A DNA stretch of 64,000 nt from Massilia phosphatilytica (GTDB lineage Bacteria > Pseudomonadota > Gammaproteobacteria > Burkholderiales > Burkholderiaceae_D). Positions within the stretch are counted from its first letter, which is position 1, and the number at the start of each line of letters is the position of its first letter. Positions 25,343-33,498 of the stretch are shown here, piece by piece. The stretch spans positions 1 through 64,000 of the forward strand of contig NZ_PUIP01000023.1 in assembly GCF_002968015.1 (NCBI RefSeq), given 5' to 3'. Below the pieces are notes generated by a model. The model made no database searches, was not told where the DNA came from, and worked only from the letters and a program-made list of their open reading frames with translations. The position numbers and the translations under genes were made by a program.

Positions 25343-26233
25343 TCAGGTGCGCAGGGTCCGGTCGAACAGGGCCAGCGTGCGTTGCCACGCGAGCCGCGCC
25401 GCCGCTTCGTCATAGCGCGGCGTCGTATCGTTGTTGAAGCCGTGTTCCACGCCCGGGTACACGTAGGCTTCGTGGCGGATGCCGGACGATGTCAAGGCGG
25501 CCTCGTAGCCGGGCCACGCTTCCAGCAGGCGCACGTCGTTGCCGGCGTGGTGGACGAGGACCTGCGCCTTGATCCGCGCGACGTCCGCCGGCGCGGGCGC
25601 GGCGCCATAGAACGGCACGGCGGCGGCGAGATCGGGCAGCCGGGTCGCAAGCAGGTTCGCGATCCCGCCGCCGTAGCAGAAGCCGACGACGCCGACCTTG
25701 CCGTTCGTGCCGGGCAGCGTCTTCAATGCGCCGGCTGCGGCGACGAAGTCTTCGCGCGTCTTCGCCAGGTCCAGTTTCGGGAACAGGGCCCGGGCCTTGT
25801 CTTCGTCGCCGGGATAACCGCCCAGCGGGTACAAGGCGTCCGGCGCGAACGCGACGTAGCCGGCGAGCGCGAGTCGACGTGCGATGTCTTCGATGTGCGG
25901 GTTCAGGCCGCGGTTCTCGTGCACCACCAGCACGGCGCCCGACTTGCCCTGCGCCGCAGCCGGGCGCACGAGGTAGCCGTGCACCTTGCCGTTGCCGTCC
26001 GGGGATGGGAAGTCGACGCGGCTGCCCACGATGCGGGCATCTAGCGGTGCGACCTGCTGCGCCTGGGCGAAGTTCGGGCTGAGCGCCGCGAGCAGCGCTT
26101 CCGCCGACAACGCGCCGGCCGCGACCTTGCCGGCCGATTGCAGGAAGCCCCGGCGGCTCAAGTCGCCGTGCACGTATTTGTCGAACAGCTGCAGTACCTG
26201 CGGGTCGAAATCCTTCGCAGTCTTGCGGGTCAT
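25343..26233 (-). CDS. Tat-exported dienelactone-hydrolase-family protein
   Basis: The protein has 296 residues. The N-terminus has a twin-arginine signal (DLSRRGFLQSAGKVAAGALS). The alpha/beta-hydrolase core carries a DLH-type triad: Cys in VVGFCYGGG, Asp in HHAGNDVRL, His in GVEHGFNN, with the supporting Glu in VVHENRG. It resembles YghX-type proteins. Export to the periplasm, next to cytochromes and a lactonase-like gene, suggests processing of an imported ester or lactone, but no substrate can be named. It overlaps the upstream SMP-30 gene by 4 bp (ATGA). Confidence 0.88.
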   Translation of the reverse strand: MTRKTAKDFDPQVLQLFDKYVHGDLSRRGFLQSAGKVAAGALSAEALLAALSPNFAQAQQVAPLDARIVGSRVDFPSPDGNGKVHGYLVRPAAAQGKSGAVLVVHENRGLNPHIEDIARRLALAGYVAFAPDALYPLGGYPGDEDKARALFPKLDLAKTREDFVAAAGALKTLPGTNGKVGVVGFCYGGGIANLLATRLPDLAAAVPFYGAAPAPADVARIKAQVLVHHAGNDVRLLEAWPGYEAALTSSGIRHEAYVYPGVEHGFNNDTTPRYDEAAARLAWQRTLALFDRTLRT

Positions 26234-27180
26234 TTTGCGCGCCCCTCGTAACCCTGGGCCAGCAGCGCGATCTTGTAGGCGGCGCCGCGGCCGACGACGT
26301 ACAGCGTGTGCTTGCCCGGTCCGGAAAACGCGAGGTTCTGCGGCTTCTTCGGCAGCGCGATCACGCCCAGCGCATCGCCGCGCGGGCCGAACACTTCGAT
26401 GCCGGCGTTCGATGCGACGTACAGGCGCCCTGCGCCGTCCACCGCGAGGCCGTCGGCGCCGCTGGACCAGCCGTTGTCGCCCTTGCTCCAGCCCGCGAGG
26501 CGGGCAAAGTCGCGGCGCTTGCCGACCGTGCCGTCCGGTGCCACGTCGTACGCAAGCACGTGCTCGCCCTGGGTGTTGGCCACGTACAGTGTCTTCTCGT
26601 CGGGGCTCAGCTGGATGCCGTTCGGTCGCTCGATGTCGGCCGCCACGCGTTCCAGCTTGCCCGACGCCGGGATGCGGTAAACGGCCGGCCTGGCCACGGC
26701 GTGCGCATGCTGGCCGGTCTTCGCACCCGGCGGCGCGCAGGAATCCGTGAAATAGACGTTGCCGTTGCGGCCGACCACGAGGTCGTTCGGGCGGCCGAAC
26801 GGCAGGCCGTCCCACTGGTCGGCCAGCGTACGCGCCTTGTCCGCCGGCGCGACGATGCCGACGCGCGGCTCGCGTACCTGCACGGCGTACAGCGCGCCAC
26901 CCGCGCCAAAGCCCAGGCCATTCGAGCCGTTACTGTTGTCGAGGTAAGTCGACGTCGCACCATCCGCGCCGATGCGTGTGATGCGGTTGGCCGTCGTCTC
27001 CGTGAAGATCAGGCTCCCGTCGGCCAGCGCCAGCGGGCCCTCGGTGCCGTCGAAGCCCTCCTTGATCAATTCGATCTTCGTGCCCGCTGCGGCGACGCCC
27101 GGGATGGCCGTCGCGATGGTGTCCTGTGCCTGGGCCAGGCCGGCGACGAGCGCCAGTACGGCGATGGTGATCGCTTTCAT
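26230..27180 (-). CDS. Periplasmic SMP-30/gluconolactonase-family beta-propeller protein
   Basis: The protein has 316 residues: Sec signal peptide (MKAITIAVLALVAGLAQA|QD), then a six-blade SMP-30/LRE propeller with the metal-binding Glu in GFDGTEGPLALADG and conserved FGRPNDLVVGRNGNVYFTD, ERPNGIQLSPDEKTLYVA and GADGLAVDGAGRLYV. Such enzymes open lactones. It is translationally coupled to the dienelactone hydrolase downstream; both are ester/lactone-acting and exported. Confidence 0.9.
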   Translation of the reverse strand: MKAITIAVLALVAGLAQAQDTIATAIPGVAAAGTKIELIKEGFDGTEGPLALADGSLIFTETTANRITRIGADGATSTYLDNSNGSNGLGFGAGGALYAVQVREPRVGIVAPADKARTLADQWDGLPFGRPNDLVVGRNGNVYFTDSCAPPGAKTGQHAHAVARPAVYRIPASGKLERVAADIERPNGIQLSPDEKTLYVANTQGEHVLAYDVAPDGTVGKRRDFARLAGWSKGDNGWSSGADGLAVDGAGRLYVASNAGIEVFGPRGDALGVIALPKKPQNLAFSGPGKHTLYVVGRGAAYKIALLAQGYEGRAK

Positions 27181-27190
27181 GCGTTCCTCC

Positions 27191-27766
27191 TCAGTTGGCT
27201 GCGGCCAGCTTTTGCACGGCCTGCAGCGCCTGTTCGACGTTCGCGCCTGGCGCGAGCCCGCCCACCACGGCCGCGACCTTGCCGTTCGGTGTCACGATGA
27301 ACGTGGTGCGTTCGGCGAAGCCGTGGTCAATGTCGATGCCGCGCGTGTCCTTGCGGCCCGGGGCCGCGTCCTTCACGACCAGGTCGTAGGACTTCGCGAT
27401 GCGGCCGTCCGCATCCGACGCGACGGCGATCTTGCCGGCGCAGTACTCCGGATCGGCCGAGAAGTCGTTGAGGCGCGCGATGCTGTCCAGCGACACGCCG
27501 ACGATGCTCGCGCCGACGGCGGCGAACTTTTCCTGGTTGACGGCGAACGCGTGCGCCTGCGCATTGCAGCCGCCCGTGTAGGCCGACGGATAGAAATAGA
27601 CGACCACGGGGCCCTTCTTCAGCGCATCCTTGAGCGAATAGCCGAAGGCCTTGCCGGCCTGCGACGCCTGCGTCTTGAAGTCCGGGGCGCTGTCGCCCTC
27701 CTTCAGCGCGGCCGCGGCGGGCAGCGCGATCGATGCGGCCAGTGCGGCCGCCACCAACAATTTCAT
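27191..27766 (-). CDS. Periplasmic peroxiredoxin (AhpC/TSA, BCP-like)
   Basis: The protein has 191 residues: signal peptide MMKLLVAAALAASIALPAAA, thioredoxin-like fold, peroxidatic cysteine in YPSAYTGGCNAQAH (PxxxTxxC intact), a possible resolving cysteine in DPEYCAGK, and Arg in GFAERTTFIV. It reduces peroxides in the periplasm, presumably using electrons from a DsbD-type carrier. Two adjacent ATGs overlap the stop of the cytochrome c4 gene (ATGATGA); either is possible, and the second gives the better AGGAG spacing. Confidence 0.88.
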   Translation of the reverse strand: MKLLVAAALAASIALPAAAALKEGDSAPDFKTQASQAGKAFGYSLKDALKKGPVVVYFYPSAYTGGCNAQAHAFAVNQEKFAAVGASIVGVSLDSIARLNDFSADPEYCAGKIAVASDADGRIAKSYDLVVKDAAPGRKDTRGIDIDHGFAERTTFIVTPNGKVAAVVGGLAPGANVEQALQAVQKLAAAN

Positions 27767-28359
27767 CATCTCTCCTGTATCCCCGATAAGTAATGCGCCA
27801 ATACGTCGATCTCGGCGTCCGTCAGTCCCTTCGTGGCCTCGTTCATCGCGCCGCCCGGGCTGTTCCTGCGTTCGCCGCTGCGCCACGCCAGCAACTGGTT
27901 GCGCAGGTACTTCACGTCCTGCCCGCCGATCACGGGGAACGCCGCGTTGCCGTTACCCTTGCCCTGCGCACCGTGGCAGGCCGCGCACGCTGCGAACAGC
28001 CGCTGCGCCGTTTGGGTGTCGGCGTGCGTCGGCTCGCCGCGCATCGCCGACAATCCACCGTAGTACGCGGCGATGTCGGCGAGGTCCGCTTCTTCCAGAC
28101 TCTTCGCCATGATCATCATGGTGTCGTGCTTGCGCGCGCCGCTGCGGAAGTCCTGCAACTGCTTGACGATGTACGCCGGATACTGGCCGGCCAGCCGGGC
28201 GAACTTCCCGTCCTGGCCATTGCCGTTGCCGTCGGCGCCATGGCATTCCTGGCAGCGCTCCGATTCCGACTTGATGCGGCCCGCTTCGACATTGCCCGCC
28301 CACGCCGCGAGCGGCAGGGCAAGTACAAGGCATACGCACGCGTTCTTCAGTGTCTTCAA
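27766..28359 (-). CDS. Diheme cytochrome c4-like protein
   Basis: The protein has 197 residues: signal peptide (MKTLKNACVCLVLALPLAAWA|GN) and two class-I cytochrome domains with heme motifs CQECH and CAACH and later methionines as sixth ligands (TMMIMAKSL, GGAMNEATK). The two-domain pattern is that of cytochrome c4, a periplasmic electron carrier to oxidases. The stop overlaps the peroxiredoxin start. Confidence 0.9.
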   Translation of the reverse strand: MKTLKNACVCLVLALPLAAWAGNVEAGRIKSESERCQECHGADGNGNGQDGKFARLAGQYPAYIVKQLQDFRSGARKHDTMMIMAKSLEEADLADIAAYYGGLSAMRGEPTHADTQTAQRLFAACAACHGAQGKGNGNAAFPVIGGQDVKYLRNQLLAWRSGERRNSPGGAMNEATKGLTDAEIDVLAHYLSGIQER

Positions 28360-28368
28360 ACGCGACGC

Positions 28369-28749
28369 CTACTCTTTCTTGTAAAACGTGTGGCACGTCT
28401 TGCAGGTGCGCGACAGCGTGGTGGCGGCATCGGTCGCCTTGTCGAAGTCGTTGGACGTGACGGCGTTGACGATCGTGAGGGTCAGCTCGCGGCTCTTTTT
28501 CGTCAGGTCGACCGCGTTGGCGGCGTCGCCCTTCTGCACGAAATAGGTTTCCACGGTGTCGAACATGGTGTTCATGGACTTCGCATCCGCGATGGCGGCT
28601 TTGCCGTCCTTGAGGGCGATGTTCGATGCGAGACTCTTGTTCGTATCGTCGATGTTCTGCATCAGGTCCGTGTCGAGCTCCACGGCGGCGAGCGCGAGGC
28701 CGGCGCTGACGGATAGCACGGCGCCGAAGGCGATCAGTTTTCTCTGCAT
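28369..28749 (-). CDS. Small cytochrome c'-like protein
   Basis: The protein has 126 residues: signal peptide (MQRKLIAFGAVLSVSAGLALA|AV), mostly helical, with a single heme motif CKTCHTFYKKE at the extreme C-terminus. Placement of the heme and length resemble cytochrome c'/c-556 relatives. It is separated from the DUF1501 gene upstream by 62 bp holding a strong hairpin. Confidence 0.83.
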   Translation of the reverse strand: MQRKLIAFGAVLSVSAGLALAAVELDTDLMQNIDDTNKSLASNIALKDGKAAIADAKSMNTMFDTVETYFVQKGDAANAVDLTKKSRELTLTIVNAVTSNDFDKATDAATTLSRTCKTCHTFYKKE

Positions 28750-28775
28750 GTGTTTCGTTTCTCTTTCCGCTTGCG

Positions 28776-28798
28776 CCCCCGGGGACGCATCCCGGGGG
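28776..28798 (-). other. Strong GC hairpin between the DUF1501 and small cytochrome genes
   Basis: CCCCCGGG (28776-28783) and CCCGGGGG (28791-28798) form an 8-bp stem with a 7-nt loop. There is no U-run on the minus strand, so it is not a typical terminator. It could stabilise the downstream cytochrome mRNA or the 3' end of the upstream segment. Confidence 0.45.
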
Positions 28799-28811
28799 GT
28801 GGTGCTGTCGC

Positions 28812-30263
28812 TTACGCGAGGATCTCCTTGATGACCTTCCCGTACACGACGGTCGGACGTTCGGACCGGCCGTTGTTGAGGAAGGTAGTCTTCAGGTGGT
28901 CGAGGCCCATCAGCTGCAGCACGGTGGCGTGCAGGTCGTACGTGTCGACGGCCTTGTCCTTGTCGGCCACCTGCAGGCCCACCTCGTCCGTCTCGCCGTA
29001 CGTGTAGCCGGCTTTCAGGCCGCCGCCCGCCATCCACTGCGTGTAGCCCCACGGGTTGTGGTCGCGGCCCGTGCCGCTCTCGCCCCACGACGTGCGGCCG
29101 AACTCCGATGCCCACACGACGAGGGTCGTGTCGAGCAGGCCGCGTTCCTTCAGGTCGTGCAGCAGGCCGGCGATCGGCTTGTCGACCATGCGCGCCATCA
29201 CGCCGTGGTTCTCATCCAGCTCGCTGTGCGCGTCCCAGCTCTGGCGGTCGGATTCGACGCCTTCCGGATAGCCGGACACCACCTGCACGAAGCGCACACC
29301 GTTCTCGACGAGGCGGCGCGCCCGCAGCAGCACTTCGCCGTAGCTCTGGCTGACCTTGTCGTTCAGGCCATACAGCTCCTTCGTCGCGGCGGATTCCTTG
29401 CTGATGTCGACGGCGGCCGGCGCGGCGACCTGCATGCGGTCGGCCAGCTCGTACGAGCGCAGGCGCGCACGCAGCTCGGTGTCGTTCGGGTAGCGCTGTG
29501 CCCCCAGGTTGTTCAGCTGCTTCAGCAGGTCGAGCGACGAACGCTGCTGCGCCGCGCTGCGCAGTTCCGGACGCTCGAGGTACAGGATCGGCGAATCGCC
29601 CGGACGGAAGGCCGTGCCCTGGTAGACGGCGGGCAGGAAGCCCGAGCTCCAGTTGACGGAGCCGGCCGACGGTTCGCGGTCGCCGTTGTACAGCACGACG
29701 TACGGCGGCAGGTCGGGGTTGGCGGCGCCGAGCGCGTAGCTGATCCAGGCGCCCAGCGACGGACGGCCCGGGTTCAGGTCGCCCGTGTTCAGCTTGAGGA
29801 TCGAGATGTCGTGCGTGGCGCCGATCGTCGTGCTGGACTTGATGAAGGTGATCTTGTCCGCGTGCTGGGCCAGGTTCGGCAGCAGGCTCGAAAACCAGGC
29901 GCCGCTTTCGCCGTACTGCTTCCAGGTGCGCTCCTTCGATACGTACAGCTTGCCCACGCCGCCCTGCGTCGACGTCTTGATCCCCTTCAGGAACGACGCC
30001 GGCACGGGCTGGCCCGCGAGCTTCTGCAGGTCCGGCTTGTAGTCGTACAGGTCCAGCGTGCTGGGGGCGCCGTTCTGGTGCAGCCAGATGACGGACTTGA
30101 TCTTGGCCGGGAAGTGCGGCGTCTTGGCCGCGAGCGGGTCGATCAGTTCGGCGGCCGTGGCGGCGGACAGCAGGCCGCCGCCGGGCAGCAGGCCGGTCAG
30201 GGCGCCGGCGCCGAGGCCGAGGCCGGATTTGATCAGGAAGTCCCGACGTGAATTGATGCTCAT
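28812..30263 (-). CDS. Tat-exported DUF1501 protein (alkaline-phosphatase/sulfatase-like superfamily)
   Basis: The protein has 483 residues. A twin-arginine signal (SRRDFLIKSGLGLGAGALTGLLPGGG) directs it to the periplasm. The rest matches DUF1501, a family of the alkaline-phosphatase/sulfatase fold common in planctomycetes and verrucomicrobia; recognisable segments are SVIWLHQNGAPSTLDLYDYKP, VRFVQVVSGYPEG, WDAHSELDENHGVMAR, VVWASEFGRTSWGE and GRDHNPWGYTQWMAGGG. The catalytic activity of the family is not established. It is paired with the DUF1549/DUF1553 gene upstream (27 bp gap), the usual planctomycete pairing. Confidence 0.88.
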   Translation of the reverse strand: MSINSRRDFLIKSGLGLGAGALTGLLPGGGLLSAATAAELIDPLAAKTPHFPAKIKSVIWLHQNGAPSTLDLYDYKPDLQKLAGQPVPASFLKGIKTSTQGGVGKLYVSKERTWKQYGESGAWFSSLLPNLAQHADKITFIKSSTTIGATHDISILKLNTGDLNPGRPSLGAWISYALGAANPDLPPYVVLYNGDREPSAGSVNWSSGFLPAVYQGTAFRPGDSPILYLERPELRSAAQQRSSLDLLKQLNNLGAQRYPNDTELRARLRSYELADRMQVAAPAAVDISKESAATKELYGLNDKVSQSYGEVLLRARRLVENGVRFVQVVSGYPEGVESDRQSWDAHSELDENHGVMARMVDKPIAGLLHDLKERGLLDTTLVVWASEFGRTSWGESGTGRDHNPWGYTQWMAGGGLKAGYTYGETDEVGLQVADKDKAVDTYDLHATVLQLMGLDHLKTTFLNNGRSERPTVVYGKVIKEILA

Positions 30264-30290
30264 GATGTTCCCTTTTTCTTGTGCTGATAG

Positions 30291-32648
30291 TTAGAAGCGA
30301 TACGCGAAATCGTTCGAGTTGGCGACGGCGTGCACGAGGTCGACGAAGGCGGCGGTGCGCACGGGGTCGATCTTCTTCGCATCCTTCAGGCCACTCGGCA
30401 CGGCAACCTCGAACTGGCCGCTGGCCGCCTTCTCGCGGATGGCGATTTGCTCCTGTGCCAGGAAGCTCTTGAGCGCGGCCCGTTCGGTCTTGCTGGGCTC
30501 GCGCGAGAACAGGATCTCGTAGACCCGGTTGAGCTGGGCGTCCTCGTTGTTGCCTGCCTCGTTGATCACGCGGCCGGCCAGCGCCTGGCTCCACTCGAAC
30601 ACGATGTCGCTGTTGAACATCGTCAGCGCCTGCAGCGGCGTCGTCGTCACGTCACGCTTGTGGTGCGGGTTGTTCGGGTTGGCCGGATCGAAGTTCTGGG
30701 TGATCGGATACGGGTAGCTGCGGCGCGTGAACACGTACAGGCTGCGGCGGTACCAGTCTTCCTTGTTGTCGGAGACGGTCCAGGCGCGGTTGCCGGCGAA
30801 GTCGCGTGACTTGCCGCCGCCGTCGCCCTTCTTCAGCACCGGCGGGAACACGGACGGGCCGCCCACCTTGTCGACCAGCAGGCCCGATGCGTACAGCAGC
30901 GAGTCGCGGATCTCTTCCGCTTCCAGGCGCTTGCGCGGATACACGGCCAGCAGCTCGTTCTTCGGATCGACCTTCTGCACGTCCGGACGCTCGTTCGACG
31001 CCTGGCGGTACGTGGACGACAGCAGGATCTCGCGGTGCAGTCCTTTCACGTTCCAGCCGTTCTTGACGAAGTCGGTGGCCAGGTGGTCCAGCAGTTCCGG
31101 GTGCGTCGGCTTGGCGCCGGCGCGGCCGAAGTCGGCGACGGTGGCGACGATGCCCTTGTCGAAGTACTGCGCCCACACGCGGTTGGCGTACACACGGGCC
31201 GTCAGCGGATTGCCCTCGCTGCTGACCCACTTGGCCAGCGCCGTGCGGCGGCCGGACGATTTATCCGTCGGCTGGATGTCCAGCTTGACGTCCTTGCCGC
31301 CCCACAGCGCGGGGATGCCCGGTTCGACGGCCTCCAGCGGTTTCTCGTGGATGCCGGTGAAGCGCACGCGAGTCTCCGGCACGTCCTTGTTCGTCAGCTC
31401 GAACGCGGTGGTGTACGTGGCCGAGCCCTTGGCCGGACGCAGTTTGTCGAACTTCTTCAGCTGTTCCTGCAGCGACTTGTACTCTTCATACTTGGCGACG
31501 TTCTCCGGCTTGAAGTCGGCACGGTCCTTTTCCTCGGCCGTGCGCTTCAGGAAGGCGATGATCTCCTGGTCCGACGCGACCGACTGCTTGCGCCAGTTGA
31601 CCCAGCGGTCCAGCGCGTTCCAGTCCTTCTCCGGCTTGAAGATCGATTCGCGGCTGTCGCTCAGGTAGCGCTCGTTGTAGTACTCGCGGCCTTCGGCGCG
31701 GACGGTGTCGAGGATCGTCTTCATCTTCGCGCGGATGTCCTTGGTCGCCTCGTTGTACGCGGCCTGCTGCTTCTGGAACTCCTTGTCGAATTCGGTCTCG
31801 GAACCCTTGGCCAGCGGCGTCTTTTCGTTGACCGACGTGTTGGCGAAGAAGGCCTGCAGCTGGAAGTATTCCTTCTGGCTGACCTTGTCCATCTTGTGGT
31901 TGTGGCAGCGCGCGCAGCCGATGGTGGACGCCAGGAAGGTCTCGCCGACCAGGTCCGTCATGTCCGTCTCGATCTGGTATTTGCGCTGGACGAGGTCGCG
32001 CGAGTTGAAATTGTCCGGGTAGCCGGCCAGGAATCCCGTCGCGATGCGCGCTTCCTGGCTGTCCGGCCACAGCTCGTCGCCGGCCAGCTGCTCCTGGATG
32101 AAGCGGTTGAACGGCTTGTCCGTGTTGAACGCGGTGATCACGTAGTCGCGGTAGCGCCAGTTGTTCGGACGGGTGTTATCGTTCTGGAAGCCGGTGCTGT
32201 CGGCGTAGCGCGCGAGGTCCAGCCAGCGGCGCGCCTGGCGTTCGCCGAAGTGGTGCGAGGCCAGCAGGCGGTCGACCAGCTTTTCGTACGCGTCGGGCGA
32301 CTTGTCGTTCTCGAACGCCTTCACTTCCTCGGGCGTCGGCAGGATGCCCCAGGTGTCGAGCGTGGCGCGGCGGATGAAGGTGGCGCGGTCCGCTTCGGGC
32401 GACGGCTTGATGCCCTTGGCTTCCAGCTTCGCGAGCACGTAGGCGTCGACGGGCGTGCGTACCCATTTCTTTTGCTTGACCGTGGGCTCGGCCGGCGCGA
32501 CGGCCGGCGTGTAGGCCCATGCTTTGGACGCGGCGGCGGCCGGCGCGTCCTTCGCCGGCACAACTGCCGGCTTGTCCTGGTCCGCGGCGGAGACGACCGC
32601 CGCTGCGAAGCTCAAGGCGACGGCAAGATACAAAGCCTTGCTTTTCAT
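30291..32648 (-). CDS. DUF1549/DUF1553 (planctomycete PSCyt2/PSD1-like) exported protein
   Basis: The protein has 785 residues. A Sec signal peptide (MKSKALYLAVALSFAAAVVSA|AD) is followed by a DUF1549 domain (about residues 65-270; RTPVDAYVLAKLEAKG, FIRRATLDTWGILPTPEEV, RRWLDLARYADSTG). It ends with a single CxxCH in TIGCARCHNHKMDKVSQ, which may bind heme c. After a helical linker comes DUF1553 (about residues 480-760; NPLTARVYANRVWAQYF, LDHLATDFVKNGWNVKGLHREI, YRRSLYVFTRRSYP). The family has no assigned function. It is the first gene of the minus-strand train and sits directly behind a sigma-54 promoter. Confidence 0.9.
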   Translation of the reverse strand: MKSKALYLAVALSFAAAVVSAADQDKPAVVPAKDAPAAAASKAWAYTPAVAPAEPTVKQKKWVRTPVDAYVLAKLEAKGIKPSPEADRATFIRRATLDTWGILPTPEEVKAFENDKSPDAYEKLVDRLLASHHFGERQARRWLDLARYADSTGFQNDNTRPNNWRYRDYVITAFNTDKPFNRFIQEQLAGDELWPDSQEARIATGFLAGYPDNFNSRDLVQRKYQIETDMTDLVGETFLASTIGCARCHNHKMDKVSQKEYFQLQAFFANTSVNEKTPLAKGSETEFDKEFQKQQAAYNEATKDIRAKMKTILDTVRAEGREYYNERYLSDSRESIFKPEKDWNALDRWVNWRKQSVASDQEIIAFLKRTAEEKDRADFKPENVAKYEEYKSLQEQLKKFDKLRPAKGSATYTTAFELTNKDVPETRVRFTGIHEKPLEAVEPGIPALWGGKDVKLDIQPTDKSSGRRTALAKWVSSEGNPLTARVYANRVWAQYFDKGIVATVADFGRAGAKPTHPELLDHLATDFVKNGWNVKGLHREILLSSTYRQASNERPDVQKVDPKNELLAVYPRKRLEAEEIRDSLLYASGLLVDKVGGPSVFPPVLKKGDGGGKSRDFAGNRAWTVSDNKEDWYRRSLYVFTRRSYPYPITQNFDPANPNNPHHKRDVTTTPLQALTMFNSDIVFEWSQALAGRVINEAGNNEDAQLNRVYEILFSREPSKTERAALKSFLAQEQIAIREKAASGQFEVAVPSGLKDAKKIDPVRTAAFVDLVHAVANSNDFAYRF

Positions 32649-32719
32649 TTGACTGACTCCCTCATTGGTTCATCCGATCCTAAAAGTTGATGCGCCTGGT
32701 GGTGGCCTGCCTCTCTCTT

Positions 32720-32735
32720 TGCAACTATCGCGCCA
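32720..32735 (-). promoter_or_regulatory. Sigma-54 promoter of the DUF1549/DUF1501/cytochrome gene train
   Basis: On the minus strand TGGCGCG-ATAG-TTGCA has GG and GC exactly 10 bp apart and one mismatch to TGGCACG-N4-TTGCW. The start would be near 32708, about 60 bp before the ATG at 32648. The 340-bp gap 32649-32988 holds this promoter, the paired palindromes and the divergent sigma-54 promoter, and no gene. Confidence 0.78.
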
Positions 32736-32827
32736 GCTCCGCGCAATCCCGTGATCGGATGCCGCAAACCCTTGATTTCTCGGGCTTCCTGCCATGAATG
32801 ACGGTCGTTGTCCGCCGCGTGTAATGA

Positions 32828-32876
32828 CTGCTGTTTTGCGAACAGTGCCGGGGGCACGGTGTTCGCTTTTCAGCAG
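32828..32876. promoter_or_regulatory. Pair of palindromic activator sites between two divergent sigma-54 promoters
   Basis: Site 1 (32828-32845) is CTGCTG-ttttgc-GAACAG and site 2 (32859-32876) is GTGTTC-gctttt-CAGCAG. They are near-inverted copies of one another, with centres 31 bp apart. They lie between the leftward promoter at 32720 and the rightward one at 32936, at distances of roughly 95-170 bp from the two starts, as expected for enhancer sites. Confidence 0.68.
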
Positions 32877-32935
32877 ACGTTGGATTAGCCAGCAGTACGA
32901 ACGCCCACGTCGGCCGCAAATCCGGGGCAAACGAT

Positions 32936-32951
32936 TGGCACGGTAGTTGCA
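32936..32951 (+). promoter_or_regulatory. Sigma-54 promoter of the rhodanese-cytochrome b-DsbD operon
   Basis: TGGCACG-GTAG-TTGCA is a perfect match to the -24/-12 consensus. Transcription would begin near 32963, 26 bp before the ATG at 32989. Confidence 0.85.
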
Positions 32952-32988
32952 ACGATGAGGACACCCCCAACAACAATGAAAGCGACAC

Positions 32989-33480
32989 ATGAACATCCTC
33001 AAGACCACCATCGCCGCCGCCCTTCTCCTCGCCGGCGCGGCATCGTTCGCCCAGGAAGCGGCAGCACCCGCCGCCGCCAGGCCGGCCGCCGCGCCGCAGC
33101 CGTGGACGTACAAGACGAAGCAGCTCTCGCGCGCCGAGATCGACAAGCTGCTGCTCCAGCCGGGCAAGGTGCTGGTGCTCGACGTGCGCCGTCCGGATGA
33201 ACTGCCGACGAAGGGCTCGTTCCCCGTCTTCCTGAGCATCCAGAACGCGGACCTCGAGAAGTACCTGAAATACATCCCGAAAGACCGCCAGATCGTCACC
33301 GTGTCCAACCGCGCCCACCGCGCCGGTGCCGCGGGCGACCTGCTGACCCTGCGCGGTTTCAAGGTCGCGGGCGCGGCCGGGACGCAGGACTATGAAGAGC
33401 AAGGCGGCGTCGTCGAGCACATCAAACCGCCCGCGCCGCCGGCCGCCGCACCGGCACCGGCCGTGGCCCAGGCGCAGTAA
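32989..33480 (+). CDS. Periplasmic rhodanese-like protein lacking the catalytic cysteine
   Basis: The protein has 163 residues: signal peptide MNILKTTIAAALLLAGAASFA|QE, then a rhodanese domain (about residues 45-140: LSRAEIDKLLLQPGKVLVLDVRRPDEL, IVTVSNRAHRAGAAGDLLTLRGFKV, DYEEQGGVV) and an Ala/Pro-rich tail. In active rhodaneses the loop after the fourth strand begins with the sulfur-carrying cysteine; here it reads SNRAHRA and the mature protein contains no cysteine at all. It therefore cannot form a persulfide and is more likely a binding or sensing protein. It heads an operon with cytochrome b561 and ScsB/DsbD. Confidence 0.82.
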   Translation: MNILKTTIAAALLLAGAASFAQEAAAPAAARPAAAPQPWTYKTKQLSRAEIDKLLLQPGKVLVLDVRRPDELPTKGSFPVFLSIQNADLEKYLKYIPKDRQIVTVSNRAHRAGAAGDLLTLRGFKVAGAAGTQDYEEQGGVVEHIKPPAPPAAAPAPAVAQAQ

Positions 33481-33498
33481 CCGTTCGTGACGATCGCC

